DNA from: CAYXDO01 sp964463485
Lineage (GTDB): Bacteria > Myxococcota > Kuafuiibacteriia > Kuafuiibacteriales > Kuafuiibacteriaceae
Assembly (NCBI GenBank): GCA_964463485.1
Contig: CAYXDO010000269.1
Span: 1 to 7,555 of the forward strand
Length of the DNA: 7,555 nt
Direction of reading: 5' to 3'
In this document: positions 1 to 6,462 of the stretch, piece by piece
Numbering within the stretch: the first letter of the stretch is position 1
Layout: each line of letters begins with the position of its first letter
Position numbers and translations under genes: made by a program
The notes under the pieces: generated by a model
What the model was told of the DNA's origin: nothing
Database searches by the model: none
What the model saw: the letters and a program-made list of their open reading frames with translations, nothing else

Positions 1-71
1 AGCGATCGACTCGAAGGGTCGGCGGTGTTTATCCCGAGGACGGGAGCGATCGCCTTGGGCTCGACGTCCGC

Positions 72-168
72 GGTCGACTCAGGGGTCCGCGAAGCTCAGG
101 CGCAGGCAAGATGCCTGCGCTCCCAGGAGTCCGCGGCGCTTAGGCGCGCCTGCACTCCCAGGGTCGAC
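72..168. repeat. Small palindromic repeat cluster inside the broken ATPase gene
   Basis: Two imperfect tandem copies lie at 80-123 and 124-158. Each begins CAGGRGTCCGCG and ends GCCTGCRCTCC; the second lacks part of the middle. The first copy contains a perfect 9-bp hairpin, GCGCAGGCA (100-108), loop AGA, TGCCTGCGC (112-120). A third partial start, CAGGGTCGAC, lies at 159-168. The cluster is bounded by 7-bp direct repeats GGTCGAC at 72-78 and 162-168, exactly 90 bp apart, so the extra DNA keeps the frame but brings in TAG 141-143. The hairpin core GGCAAGATGCC resembles short dispersed palindromes seen in other bacterial genomes. Whether it is repeated elsewhere in this genome cannot be told from the window. 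Confidence 0.65.
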
Positions 169-206
169 GGTGCTGGGACGACAACCTCGACGGAGCGCGC
201 GACACG

Positions 207-1145
207 TTGAGCGCGGCCGTGTCTCTCCTTCTGAGGCTCGTCGGCCGGGATCCCGAGCCGGGCCAGAGTCGAGAGCATACCTTGCTCTCGGTCTTGGCGG
301 AGCGCAGGCTTCGAGACGGCAGCCCCGCCGATCTGGCTGCGCTGCTCCCGGATGTGCTCGATCCCCCGGTCGAGAGCGTCGGGGCCCTTCCGGTAGACCA
401 GTATATTGGCCCAGGCAGGCGGAGTGAGCTCGCCGCAGATCTCAACAATCTCATCGCGTCCCCGGCGCTCGCGACCTGGAGGCAAGGGCAGGACTTGGAC
501 GTTGCGGGTTGGATGTCCTCGGTCGATGGCAAGACGCCTGCGACGATCGTGAGTGTGGCTCACCTCGACGAAGAGTCTCGGCTCTTGGCGCTGGGAGTCG
601 TTCTGGAAGAGACTCTCACCTGGGTCCGGAGTCTTCCCGGAACGAGCCAGCTCAGAGCCCTGATCGTATTCGACGAAGTCTTTGGCTTCATTCCGCCGAG
701 CCCAAGGACGCCTCCCACCAAGCGACCCATGGTCTCGCTGATGAAACAAGCCAGAGCCTATGGAGTGGGTTGTTTGGTGGCCACGCAGAATCCCATGGAT
801 CTCGACTACCGGGCTTTGAGCAATGCGAGCACCTGGATACTCGGGAGGCTCCAGACCGACGCGGATCGGGCCCGGGTCGTCGAAGGCTTGGGGGAGGACA
901 AGAAGAAGAGCCCAGTCGCAGACCTTCTGAAGAAGATCGCGCCGCGGTGGTTCGTGGTCAGGGAATCCAAAGGCGAGCTCTCGATTCTCCATCCTCGATG
1001 GGCCATGTCGGGCCATGTCGTATTTGCGCGGACCGATGACGAGCCAGGAAATTCGGCGAGTGAGGGTGCCAGCCGAGGTCAGCGTCGTTTCGGAGCCCGG
1101 ACCGGGACAGCTCGAGTGAACAGCTTCGCGGCTTTCGTGGTTTGA
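207..1145 (+). CDS. Residual ORF: HerA-like ATPase C-terminal domain, TTG start, frameshifted tail
   Basis: This is the longest surviving open frame of the broken ATPase, 312 residues from a TTG. Family-like sequence continues upstream of the TTG, so it is probably not the original start. A GGAG at 192-195 could serve as a ribosome site. Conserved parts in order are: SREHTLLSVL at 21-30; LNNLIASP at 79-86; a Walker B strand LRALIVFDEV at 149-158 with D156/E157; KQARAYGVG at 180-188; ATQNPMDLDY, a sensor-like loop, at 192-201; and GRLQTDADRARVVEGL at 213-228. In the family this half couples ATP hydrolysis to DNA translocation in a hexamer, but the ORF has no Walker A and could not hydrolyse ATP alone. 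Residues 269-312 are out of the ancestral frame and match nothing I recognise. An automatic annotation would probably call this an ATP-binding protein. Confidence 0.5.
   Translation: MSAAVSLLLRLVGRDPEPGQSREHTLLSVLAERRLRDGSPADLAALLPDVLDPPVESVGALPVDQYIGPGRRSELAADLNNLIASPALATWRQGQDLDVAGWMSSVDGKTPATIVSVAHLDEESRLLALGVVLEETLTWVRSLPGTSQLRALIVFDEVFGFIPPSPRTPPTKRPMVSLMKQARAYGVGCLVATQNPMDLDYRALSNASTWILGRLQTDADRARVVEGLGEDKKKSPVADLLKKIAPRWFVVRESKGELSILHPRWAMSGHVVFARTDDEPGNSASEGASRGQRRFGARTGTARVNSFAAFVV
1001..1020. repeat. Perfect 10-bp tandem duplication causing a frameshift
   Basis: GGCCATGTCG occurs twice back to back (1001-1010 and 1011-1020). Ten is not a multiple of three, so the second copy shifts the frame. 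With one copy removed the reading becomes RWAMS followed by YLRGPMTSQEIRR, the order expected in this ATPase family. With both copies it becomes AMSGHVVFART, which is not family-like. The event therefore looks like a recent slippage-type duplication. Confidence 0.85.
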
Positions 1146-1154
1146 TGGCGAGAC

Positions 1155-1487
1155 TTGGAGCAGCTCGTCTACCTTTCTCCTCGCCGAGACCTCGGATGCC
1201 GCCGCGATTTGCACTGGCGAGCCGAGCTTCCGCCCGAGGGCGACTTCGAGGGGTGGGTGAGTCGAATCGGAGAGGTGGGTTGGGCAGAGACTGACCGGGG
1301 CTCCGACCTGCTCAGAACTTTTCAACACACCGACGGGCACGTGCTGATCGTGTCTCCGCGCTCCGCGAAACTTCGGATTCGCATCGACCCGATGACTCCG
1401 AGAGATGCGCGGGAGGGGAGGGTCACGGAGCTTTGCGGTGAGCTCCGGCGGGTTTGGGGAAGTTACTGCGGTGGAATTGAGCGTTGA
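1155..1487 (+). CDS. Small hypothetical protein, TTG start
   Basis: This is a 110-residue protein that I cannot assign to a named family. It opens in the same frame as the preceding residual ORF, three codons after its TGA (1143-1145). The only usable in-frame start is TTG 1155, with a weak purine stretch (GGCGAG, 1147-1152) close upstream. The predicted protein is soluble, with no signal peptide or membrane segment. It has a strand-rich core, GHVLIVSPRSAKLRIRIDP at about 61-79, followed by a charged helix RDAREGRVTELCGELRRVW at about 83-101. This fits a compact alpha/beta domain ending in an amphipathic helix. Third positions are less GC-biased than in the genes further right, as in the adjacent broken ATPase. 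It may have been cotranscribed with that gene. A spurious ORF is possible, but the amphipathic pattern and stop-free length favour a real gene. Confidence 0.5.
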   Translation: MEQLVYLSPRRDLGCRRDLHWRAELPPEGDFEGWVSRIGEVGWAETDRGSDLLRTFQHTDGHVLIVSPRSAKLRIRIDPMTPRDAREGRVTELCGELRRVWGSYCGGIER

Positions 1488-1568
1488 TCCGACCTCAGCC
1501 CGGTGCTTTCTACCGCTACTGCGTCAAGGCCAGAGCACGAGTAACGTGAGCTCCGTGAATTTCGAGTT

Positions 1569-1601
1569 CGAGCTCGTGCTCGTTCGTGCTCGTAGAGCTC
1601 G
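1569..1601. terminator. Possible weak bidirectional terminator or inverted repeat between converging genes
   Basis: CGAGCTC (1569-1575) and GAGCTCG (1595-1601) form a 7-bp inverted repeat. The 19-nt loop contains the direct repeat CGTGCTCGT twice (1575-1583 and 1585-1593). It lies in the 146-bp gap (1488-1633) between two converging genes, where a terminator is expected. There is no T-tract on either side and the loop is long, so an intrinsic terminator is only a guess. Nothing else in the gap stands out. Confidence 0.22.
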
Positions 1602-1633
1602 CGCCTGTCCCAGGGGTCCGGCACCACCCTACC

Positions 1634-2125
1634 CTAGCGCGTCTCAACGGGGGCGAGCTGGAACGTCCAACTCTCTCGACGAGGCTCTCCTCCTTCGACT
1701 CCCTCGATCCAAGCCTCGAGGCGCGGGCCCTTGCGGGCGTAGCCGATGCGCTGCGGAAAGTCGTGGAGAGGATCTTCGAACACGACTCTGTCGTGCCCGA
1801 TCTCTTTCATTCGGAAGGCGTCGGGTGGCTGCCTTCCCAGCGGGCTGGCGAGGTACGTGATTCCTTCGTCTCTGGCCTCGATCCGGAGATACTCGTAGAA
1901 CAACGTCTTCGATCCGTGGAGCTCGCGATGAATTCCGAACATCGTCGAGCCCTTCGGCGGGGTCCAGGTCTCTTCGTACGAGTGGGCGCCGGCCCCTTCC
2001 CAAGATCCGGCGAGCCACGACAGGACGTCCAGCCGATCGGGGGCGCGGGCCGGCGCTTCCGGGGTCGTCGAGCAACTCAAGCTCACGCCGAGCGCGAGGG
2101 CGGTCAGCTTTTGGATTCGGCCCAC
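1634..2125 (-). CDS. DUF6265-type lipoprotein
   Basis: This is a 163-residue envelope protein of unknown role from the DUF6265 group. The start chosen is GTG 2123-2125, with a second GTG directly upstream at 2126-2128. It gives a short basic start (MGRIQK), a hydrophobic stretch LTALALGVSLS and Cys18, which reads as a lipoprotein signal; SLSC is a non-ideal lipobox because -3 is Ser rather than Leu. The frame is open further upstream to 2275, but that part overlaps the HEAT-repeat gene and looks like its shadow. Family hallmarks are WLAGSWEG (37-44), YEETWTPPKGSTMFG (50-64), FYEYLRIEA (76-84) and VFEDPLHDFPQRIGY (115-129). The start overlaps the upstream gene's 3' end by 22 bp, suggesting coupled translation in one minus-strand operon. 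Stop is TAG at 1634-1636. Family match is confident; molecular function is unknown for the family. Confidence 0.85.
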   Translation of the reverse strand: MGRIQKLTALALGVSLSCSTTPEAPARAPDRLDVLSWLAGSWEGAGAHSYEETWTPPKGSTMFGIHRELHGSKTLFYEYLRIEARDEGITYLASPLGRQPPDAFRMKEIGHDRVVFEDPLHDFPQRIGYARKGPRLEAWIEGVEGGEPRRESWTFQLAPVETR

Positions 2126-5100
2126 CACTTCACGAACGCCTTTCGGCCGATCTCCCGTTCTTTCTTTGGGCCAGCCGGGTCGAAGGGGATGTCGAGGCCC
2201 GAGAGCGCCCGGAGCTCCTCGAGGGCGCTTTTTCGGAGCGCGGCTTCGTCGGACTTCAAACCTTCGAGGAGCCACTCTGGGCGGGGGATCCGTTCATTCT
2301 TGGCGTACCAACGAAGCCATTTTTTGTGATTCGGACCGAGGCGTTGTTTGGTGATTTCGGCGAGCGCGTCTTCCGCCAGCTGAGTCAGGCGTTTGTCTTT
2401 GTCGTTGAAGATTTCGGCCAGGAGCGGCACGGACTCGTGATCTCGGAGCCCGCCGAGCGCGAAGATGGCGCGGGCTCTGGTGTCCGACGACGGCGCGGCG
2501 AGACGAATGCGAAGGTTTTCGACGACCGCCGTGTACTCGGCCGAAGGTCGGTAACTCACCAGCGCGGCGACGGTGTGAACCGGGACTTGGTCGACCTCGT
2601 CGTTGAGCCGTCGGGCCAACAGCGGGACTACGTCGGGCACGTGTACGCTAGCGTAGAAATGAACCGCCCACACCCGGACCAGGGGCTCCGGGGCGTCGAG
2701 CAACTTCGCCACGTAAGGGTGCGCGACTCGCCCGAAGCGGGCCAACAGACTCACCAGCGGTCCGCAGTCCGAGATCGGCGGGAGACGCTTCACGACCATG
2801 GCGTCGAAGCGAACTCTCCCCGGAAATTTTTCAATGAGTCGCGGGATGACCGACTCACCGAGGGCGTGGAGCTTGTCAGCCACTTCTTTGGCGGGGCGAA
2901 GCTCTTCCGTGATCTTCTCGATGAGCTCGTCGAGCTCCGCGGCGCGATTCCGAGCGGGCTCCGCGATGGCTTCCGCAGGCCGGGGTATGACGAGCTTTTC
3001 GGGCTCCGGGCGACGATCGCGGAGCGTGACCGCCGCGGGCGGCGGCGAGGCGCCCTGACCCACCGAGGGAACGGGGAGCCCGCGGTCTTCCGGGCGTTCC
3101 TCCGGGACTTCGGGTCGCGCGACGTGGACCGGCGAGCTCGGGGCCGGCGGCGGCGGTGGGCGAGCCGGCTCCGGCGGCGCCGCGATGAGCGCGGACTCCC
3201 AAGGCTCCGGTTGGTCTTCCGACGACTCCTTGCGAGGGCGGATCCGCGCCAGAGGCGTGGCGAGCACCTCGGCCACGACCTGGGGCTCCTCGACGGGCTC
3301 CGCGTCGTGGACGCTCGCGAGCTCCAGGAGCGAGGGGGGCTCGGGCTCGGGCACTTCGGGTTCGAGGGCGCCCTTCATCGCGGGAAGGACTTCGACGAGG
3401 GTGGCGTCGTCGACGTCGGTGGCCTCCGGCATGTCGTCGCCGAGGTACGGCGTCACCTGAACGAGCAGGTCGCCGGTCTGATTCACGAGGTGGGCGGGCC
3501 GAGAGAGCGACACGCGATCGTCGAGCTCGTCGGGGGGTTCGGACGGATCGAACACCGGGTCGAGGACTGGGATGTCGAGGTCGGAGCTCACCGGCAGCGC
3601 CGCCAAGGCGTGCGGATTCATGGCCGGGACCTCGGGGAGCGTGTCGTCGGAGGGCCCGGCAAGCGCCGGCCAGGCGGTTCTGCGCGTCTCGACGATGGGT
3701 CGTGGCGGGGGCGTGGAGAGGGCCTCGTTGATCTGTTGCAGGGCCCTCGAGAGCTCCTCCATGCGCTCGCCGGTGGGTCGAATCAGAGGTGCGGTGTCGC
3801 CATCGAATCCGACGATGGGCGGCGCGGAGTCGAGGCGCGGGACCGGGGTGCGCCCGCTGTTCGAGTCCCCCCAGGGCGCGGACGTTCGAGCGGCGCTGGC
3901 GTCGGCCCAAGCTTCCACTTTGAGGGCCGCGCGGGTTCTAGGGCTCGGGTCCGAAGGGCGCTCGTCGAGCGTGGGGGGCTCGAGCGCCGAAGTGCCGGTG
4001 GGTTCGACCGGGCGCTGAGGCTCGTCGAGCGTGTCGACCTCGTCGAGGCTCGGAGGCTCGCCGATCGCCTGGGGCTTCTCGTTTTCTTCGACCGCGAGGC
4101 GATCCGTGGTGGGCTCGTCGGCCGCCGTCTTCGGAAAAAGGGAGAGCGCGTCCAGCGCTGGGCGTCGTACGGCTCCGGGAGATTCGGCCGCGGGCAACCG
4201 AAACGGAGGGAGCTCGGACATGCGCGGGCGATTCGAGCGCAGCGGTCGCTCCGACTCGACCTGCTCCGGCGGAGGCTCCGACACGAGGTGCGCGGGCACC
4301 GGTGAGCGGCGGCGACGCAGGATCTCGGACGCGGACTCGGAAGGGTCGATCACCGCGGGCTGAAGAAATCGCCCGGGCGGTCGGCTCGCCCGTCCCGCGC
4401 TCTCCAAGACGGGCTCGAGGTCTTCGGTCGCGTGATCCGAGATCCGGGAGGCCGACGCGGGCTCGGCTCCGGAGCTCGCGGGCGGTTGGGTCGGCGGCCG
4501 GAACGGAGCCGGGGTGAGCTCGCGAGCGCGTGGAGGGATCGGCGGGCCGCGATCATTGGTGCTGTAGGCGCTGCTAGCGCTGTTCGAGCTGAACGCGCTG
4601 ATCGGCCCGTTGGCGCGCGCAGGGATCGGCGGGAGCGGAGCAGCGGCCCGAGGCGGGGGGGGCATGCTCACTCGCTTCGAACGCATCAGCACCGATTCGA
4701 GGGCCTGCTGGACGTGCGTCGCGAGGATCATCGCGTCGGCCGCGAGGCGAGGAGGAATCGCGCGCGGCCCATTCTCCGCGTAAAGAAGCGCGACGATTCG
4801 GTTCTTCACGCGAATCGGCACGATCAACGCTGCTCGAGGCAGGTCACGCCCGAGCGGAGCGAGGTGGTCGGCGTCTTGCGACTCGAGCGGGCCGAGGTGG
4901 TGGGCCTCCGTGGCGGTAGCCAACCAGAACGAAGAACGGGCGCCGCGCGGGATCTCGACGTCGCCGACGCGGTCCGAACCCGGACCCACCGCGGCCCAGC
5001 CGGTGATCTTGGGGCCGCGCACGGTGAACAGCGCCGCGAGCTCGAACTCGTTCTGCGCGTAGGCGAGCGCGAGATCGACCACGTCGTCTCGGCTCGTCGC

Positions 5101-5661
5101 GGTGTGCAGGCGATGGGTGACCTCCGCGAAGCTCATCGGACCGAGTCGCGGCCGCTGCCGCGCGGGGGCGGGCTTTGGGCCGTCAGGCGATCGCTCGAGC
5201 AGGGCGGCCACGCGAGGGGGCGGAGGCGCTTCGTAGAGCAAGTGGAGGCGTTGCCGTACGCGAATCTCCAGGGTGAGCAAGGGCCGGAGCGCCAAGTCGA
5301 GGAGCTCTCCGAGCTCGGCGAGCAGCGATAGGTTCGGGGGGGCCGCGACCAGCATCGTCATCGTGGCGTTCGGAACGTCGTGCGTGAGGGGCGCGAGGAC
5401 GTGTCGCTTGGCCCACTGCTCGGGGAAGGCGCGCGCGGTCTGAGGCTCGATCGGCGTGGAAAGGTCCTTCGCGCTGGCCACGGCGAGCCCGTACGCGGAG
5501 GCCATGGCTGCGGAGATGTCTGCTTCGGACACCAACCCGAGCTCGAGGATCGAGGTGTCGAGGGGACCGCCGAATCGCTCGTGGTGCTTGAGCAGGAGGG
5601 TGACTTGGTCGGGACTGAGGAGAGCGCGCCTCGTCAGCTCGTCGATCAGTCTACCGGGCAT
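2104..5661 (-). CDS. MshEN-like / GAF-like / HEAT-repeat protein with very long disordered linker
   Basis: This is an 1185-residue cytoplasmic protein with no signal peptide or membrane segment. Residues 1-145 resemble the N-terminal domain of type II secretion/pilus ATPases (GspE-N/MshEN): GRLIDELTRRALLSPDQV, then GPLDTSILELGLVSEADI and an AxAxAYGL-like helix. No ATPase domain follows. Residues about 175-325 look GAF-like (FAEVTHRLHTATSRDDVV, ALIVPIRVKNRIVALLYAE). Residues about 330-905 are Pro/Glu/Ser-rich and predicted disordered. Residues 908-1185 are HEAT-like helical repeats, including ALGGLRDHESVPLLAEIF and two Trp motifs, KKWLRWY and FVKWWAE. In the family MshEN can bind cyclic di-GMP, but the second motif here has Pro where the RLG arginine is expected, so binding is uncertain. 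ATG 5659-5661 is preceded by AGGG at a 10-nt spacing. It overlaps the downstream DUF6265 lipoprotein gene. A scaffold or regulator role, perhaps for motility or secretion, is only inference. Confidence 0.88.
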   Translation of the reverse strand: MPGRLIDELTRRALLSPDQVTLLLKHHERFGGPLDTSILELGLVSEADISAAMASAYGLAVASAKDLSTPIEPQTARAFPEQWAKRHVLAPLTHDVPNATMTMLVAAPPNLSLLAELGELLDLALRPLLTLEIRVRQRLHLLYEAPPPPRVAALLERSPDGPKPAPARQRPRLGPMSFAEVTHRLHTATSRDDVVDLALAYAQNEFELAALFTVRGPKITGWAAVGPGSDRVGDVEIPRGARSSFWLATATEAHHLGPLESQDADHLAPLGRDLPRAALIVPIRVKNRIVALLYAENGPRAIPPRLAADAMILATHVQQALESVLMRSKRVSMPPPPRAAAPLPPIPARANGPISAFSSNSASSAYSTNDRGPPIPPRARELTPAPFRPPTQPPASSGAEPASASRISDHATEDLEPVLESAGRASRPPGRFLQPAVIDPSESASEILRRRRSPVPAHLVSEPPPEQVESERPLRSNRPRMSELPPFRLPAAESPGAVRRPALDALSLFPKTAADEPTTDRLAVEENEKPQAIGEPPSLDEVDTLDEPQRPVEPTGTSALEPPTLDERPSDPSPRTRAALKVEAWADASAARTSAPWGDSNSGRTPVPRLDSAPPIVGFDGDTAPLIRPTGERMEELSRALQQINEALSTPPPRPIVETRRTAWPALAGPSDDTLPEVPAMNPHALAALPVSSDLDIPVLDPVFDPSEPPDELDDRVSLSRPAHLVNQTGDLLVQVTPYLGDDMPEATDVDDATLVEVLPAMKGALEPEVPEPEPPSLLELASVHDAEPVEEPQVVAEVLATPLARIRPRKESSEDQPEPWESALIAAPPEPARPPPPPAPSSPVHVARPEVPEERPEDRGLPVPSVGQGASPPPAAVTLRDRRPEPEKLVIPRPAEAIAEPARNRAAELDELIEKITEELRPAKEVADKLHALGESVIPRLIEKFPGRVRFDAMVVKRLPPISDCGPLVSLLARFGRVAHPYVAKLLDAPEPLVRVWAVHFYASVHVPDVVPLLARRLNDEVDQVPVHTVAALVSYRPSAEYTAVVENLRIRLAAPSSDTRARAIFALGGLRDHESVPLLAEIFNDKDKRLTQLAEDALAEITKQRLGPNHKKWLRWYAKNERIPRPEWLLEGLKSDEAALRKSALEELRALSGLDIPFDPAGPKKEREIGRKAFVKWWAESKS

Positions 5662-5682
5662 GCAATTTCGACCCTGTCTCGT

Positions 5683-5711
5683 CCCCTACACCGGAGTCAG
5701 CTTCCTGCCAA
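5683..5711 (-). promoter_or_regulatory. Possible promoter for the minus-strand operon
   Basis: On the minus strand TTGGCA (5706-5711) and TAGGGG (5683-5688) are 17 nt apart, 22 bp or more upstream of ATG 5661. The -35 is close to TTGACA but the -10 is poor. The 178-bp divergent region 5662-5839 must hold promoters for both directions. I could not find a convincing one for the plus-strand pair. Confidence 0.2.
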
Positions 5712-5839
5712 TGTTGCGACCGGTGTTGCACGAACGAGACGTGTGCCGAATCGGCCCGAGCCTGGCCGGCACGGTGACGCAGATCTCCTGCGGGAAGCCT
5801 CGGGGCGGGCTTGGAGTGGCCTTTGCTGAGCGTTCGAGG

Positions 5840-6460
5840 ATGTCCACACGCTCTGTTTCCGTGGCGATGCTTGCCGCCTGGTCCGGCGTCTGGTCCGGAG
5901 TCTGGGCCGGCGAGGCCGAAGCCGGCGAGCGCCCGACCTGGTTCATGGTCGAGGTCGCAAGCGGGGTAGCCAACGGAGGTGACGCCGGCGCGGGCCCGAG
6001 CCTTCTGCATGAGCTGTCTGCCGGCGTGACGTGGAAGTGGCACGGCCTTCGTTTCCACGTGCTCGTTACCGCCGCGATGCGCCGTTCGTCCGGCGCCACC
6101 GCGTACGAGGGGCTGCTCGTCGATCTCTCTCGGTCCGACCTCGACTTGTTCTTGGCGCCGCGTTTGGTCGTGCCGGTTTTCGGGCGCGGACGCCTCTACG
6201 CGGAGGTGGGCTCCGGCTTTCGGTACATGGAGGGGCGGATCGACCGCGGCTTCGAGCTCGGATCGCTGTCCGCGGTGACGTCCGTTCCGGTGATCGTCGG
6301 TGCCATCGGAGGCGGCGTGCGATTCCTTCCGAGCGTCTCCGCGGGCCTTCGCGCCGAGCTATCCGCGCCGATCGGATCGTTCGACCCCATCGCCCACCTG
6401 TCGGGTCAACCTTCCAACGCTCGCGCCGCGCTGCTTGGCACGCTCGGGATCCACTTTTAG
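5840..6460 (+). CDS. Outer-membrane beta-barrel protein (small, secreted)
   Basis: This is a 206-residue protein starting at ATG 5840; GTG 5816 in the same frame would add eight residues. The frame is open further upstream, but that part overlaps the divergent gene and does not look coding. Residues 1-28 form a signal peptide: MSTRS, a hydrophobic core rich in Trp, then AGEAEA before the likely cleavage at A28/G29. The Trp-rich core comes from a 12-bp tandem repeat (5879-5910). The mature part has alternating hydrophobic strands such as WFMVEVASGV, LRFHVLVTAAM, LFLAPRLVVPVF, RLYAEVGSGFRYM, VIVGAIGGGVRFL and AGLRAELSAPI. It ends ALLGTLGIHF with a terminal Phe, typical of barrels inserted by the Bam complex. 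About eight strands would fit. Specific function is unknown. Its stop is 2 bp from the next ATG, so it is probably cotranslated with the lipoprotein that follows. Confidence 0.8.
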   Translation: MSTRSVSVAMLAAWSGVWSGVWAGEAEAGERPTWFMVEVASGVANGGDAGAGPSLLHELSAGVTWKWHGLRFHVLVTAAMRRSSGATAYEGLLVDLSRSDLDLFLAPRLVVPVFGRGRLYAEVGSGFRYMEGRIDRGFELGSLSAVTSVPVIVGAIGGGVRFLPSVSAGLRAELSAPIGSFDPIAHLSGQPSNARAALLGTLGIHF

Positions 6461-6462
6461 CC

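Larger units (their letters stand above)
3..1119 (+). pseudogene. Broken HerA/DUF853-type P-loop ATPase gene (5' end outside window)
   Basis: The frame with codons starting at position 3 is open from the left edge to a TAG at 141-143 and resumes to 1010, so the gene probably begins outside the window. Before the stop it reads VYPEDGSDRLGLDVRG, which resembles the 'YTPGS-G-PL-V' segment that follows the Walker A half in HerA-like ATPases. After the stop it reads WDDNLDGARDTLSAAVSLLL, again family-like. Two lesions are visible: the TAG lies in a palindromic repeat cluster, and a 10-bp tandem duplication at 1001-1020 causes a frameshift. Past the duplication the family sequence continues in the other frame as YLRGPMTSQEIRRV and ends at TGA 1117-1119. 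The Walker A region is not in the window. The family assignment is from memory of conserved motifs. The disruption is seen directly, but loss of function is inferred. Confidence 0.75.

Noticed and set aside
46..53. GCGATCGC octamer identical to the cyanobacterial HIP1 palindrome
   Set aside because: A single copy in GC-rich DNA is expected by chance and the other features do not suggest a cyanobacterium.
96..1340. 414-residue minus-strand open frame across the ATPase and small gene
   Set aside because: The opposite strand has clear Walker B and family motifs. The antisense translation is Pro/Arg/Ser-rich without recognisable features.
2126..2275. N-terminal extension of the DUF6265 lipoprotein frame
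   Set aside because: It is Arg/Pro-rich and lies inside the HEAT-repeat gene. The lipoprotein signal begins only at the GTG near 2125.
2326..4305. 659-residue plus-strand open frame
   Set aside because: It lies wholly opposite the 1185-residue gene. Its composition is Arg/Gly-rich with no domain pattern, as expected for a stop-free antisense frame in high-GC DNA.
5456..5839. N-terminal extension of the barrel protein frame
   Set aside because: It overlaps the opposite gene's start and the divergent promoter region, and would bury the signal peptide inside the protein.
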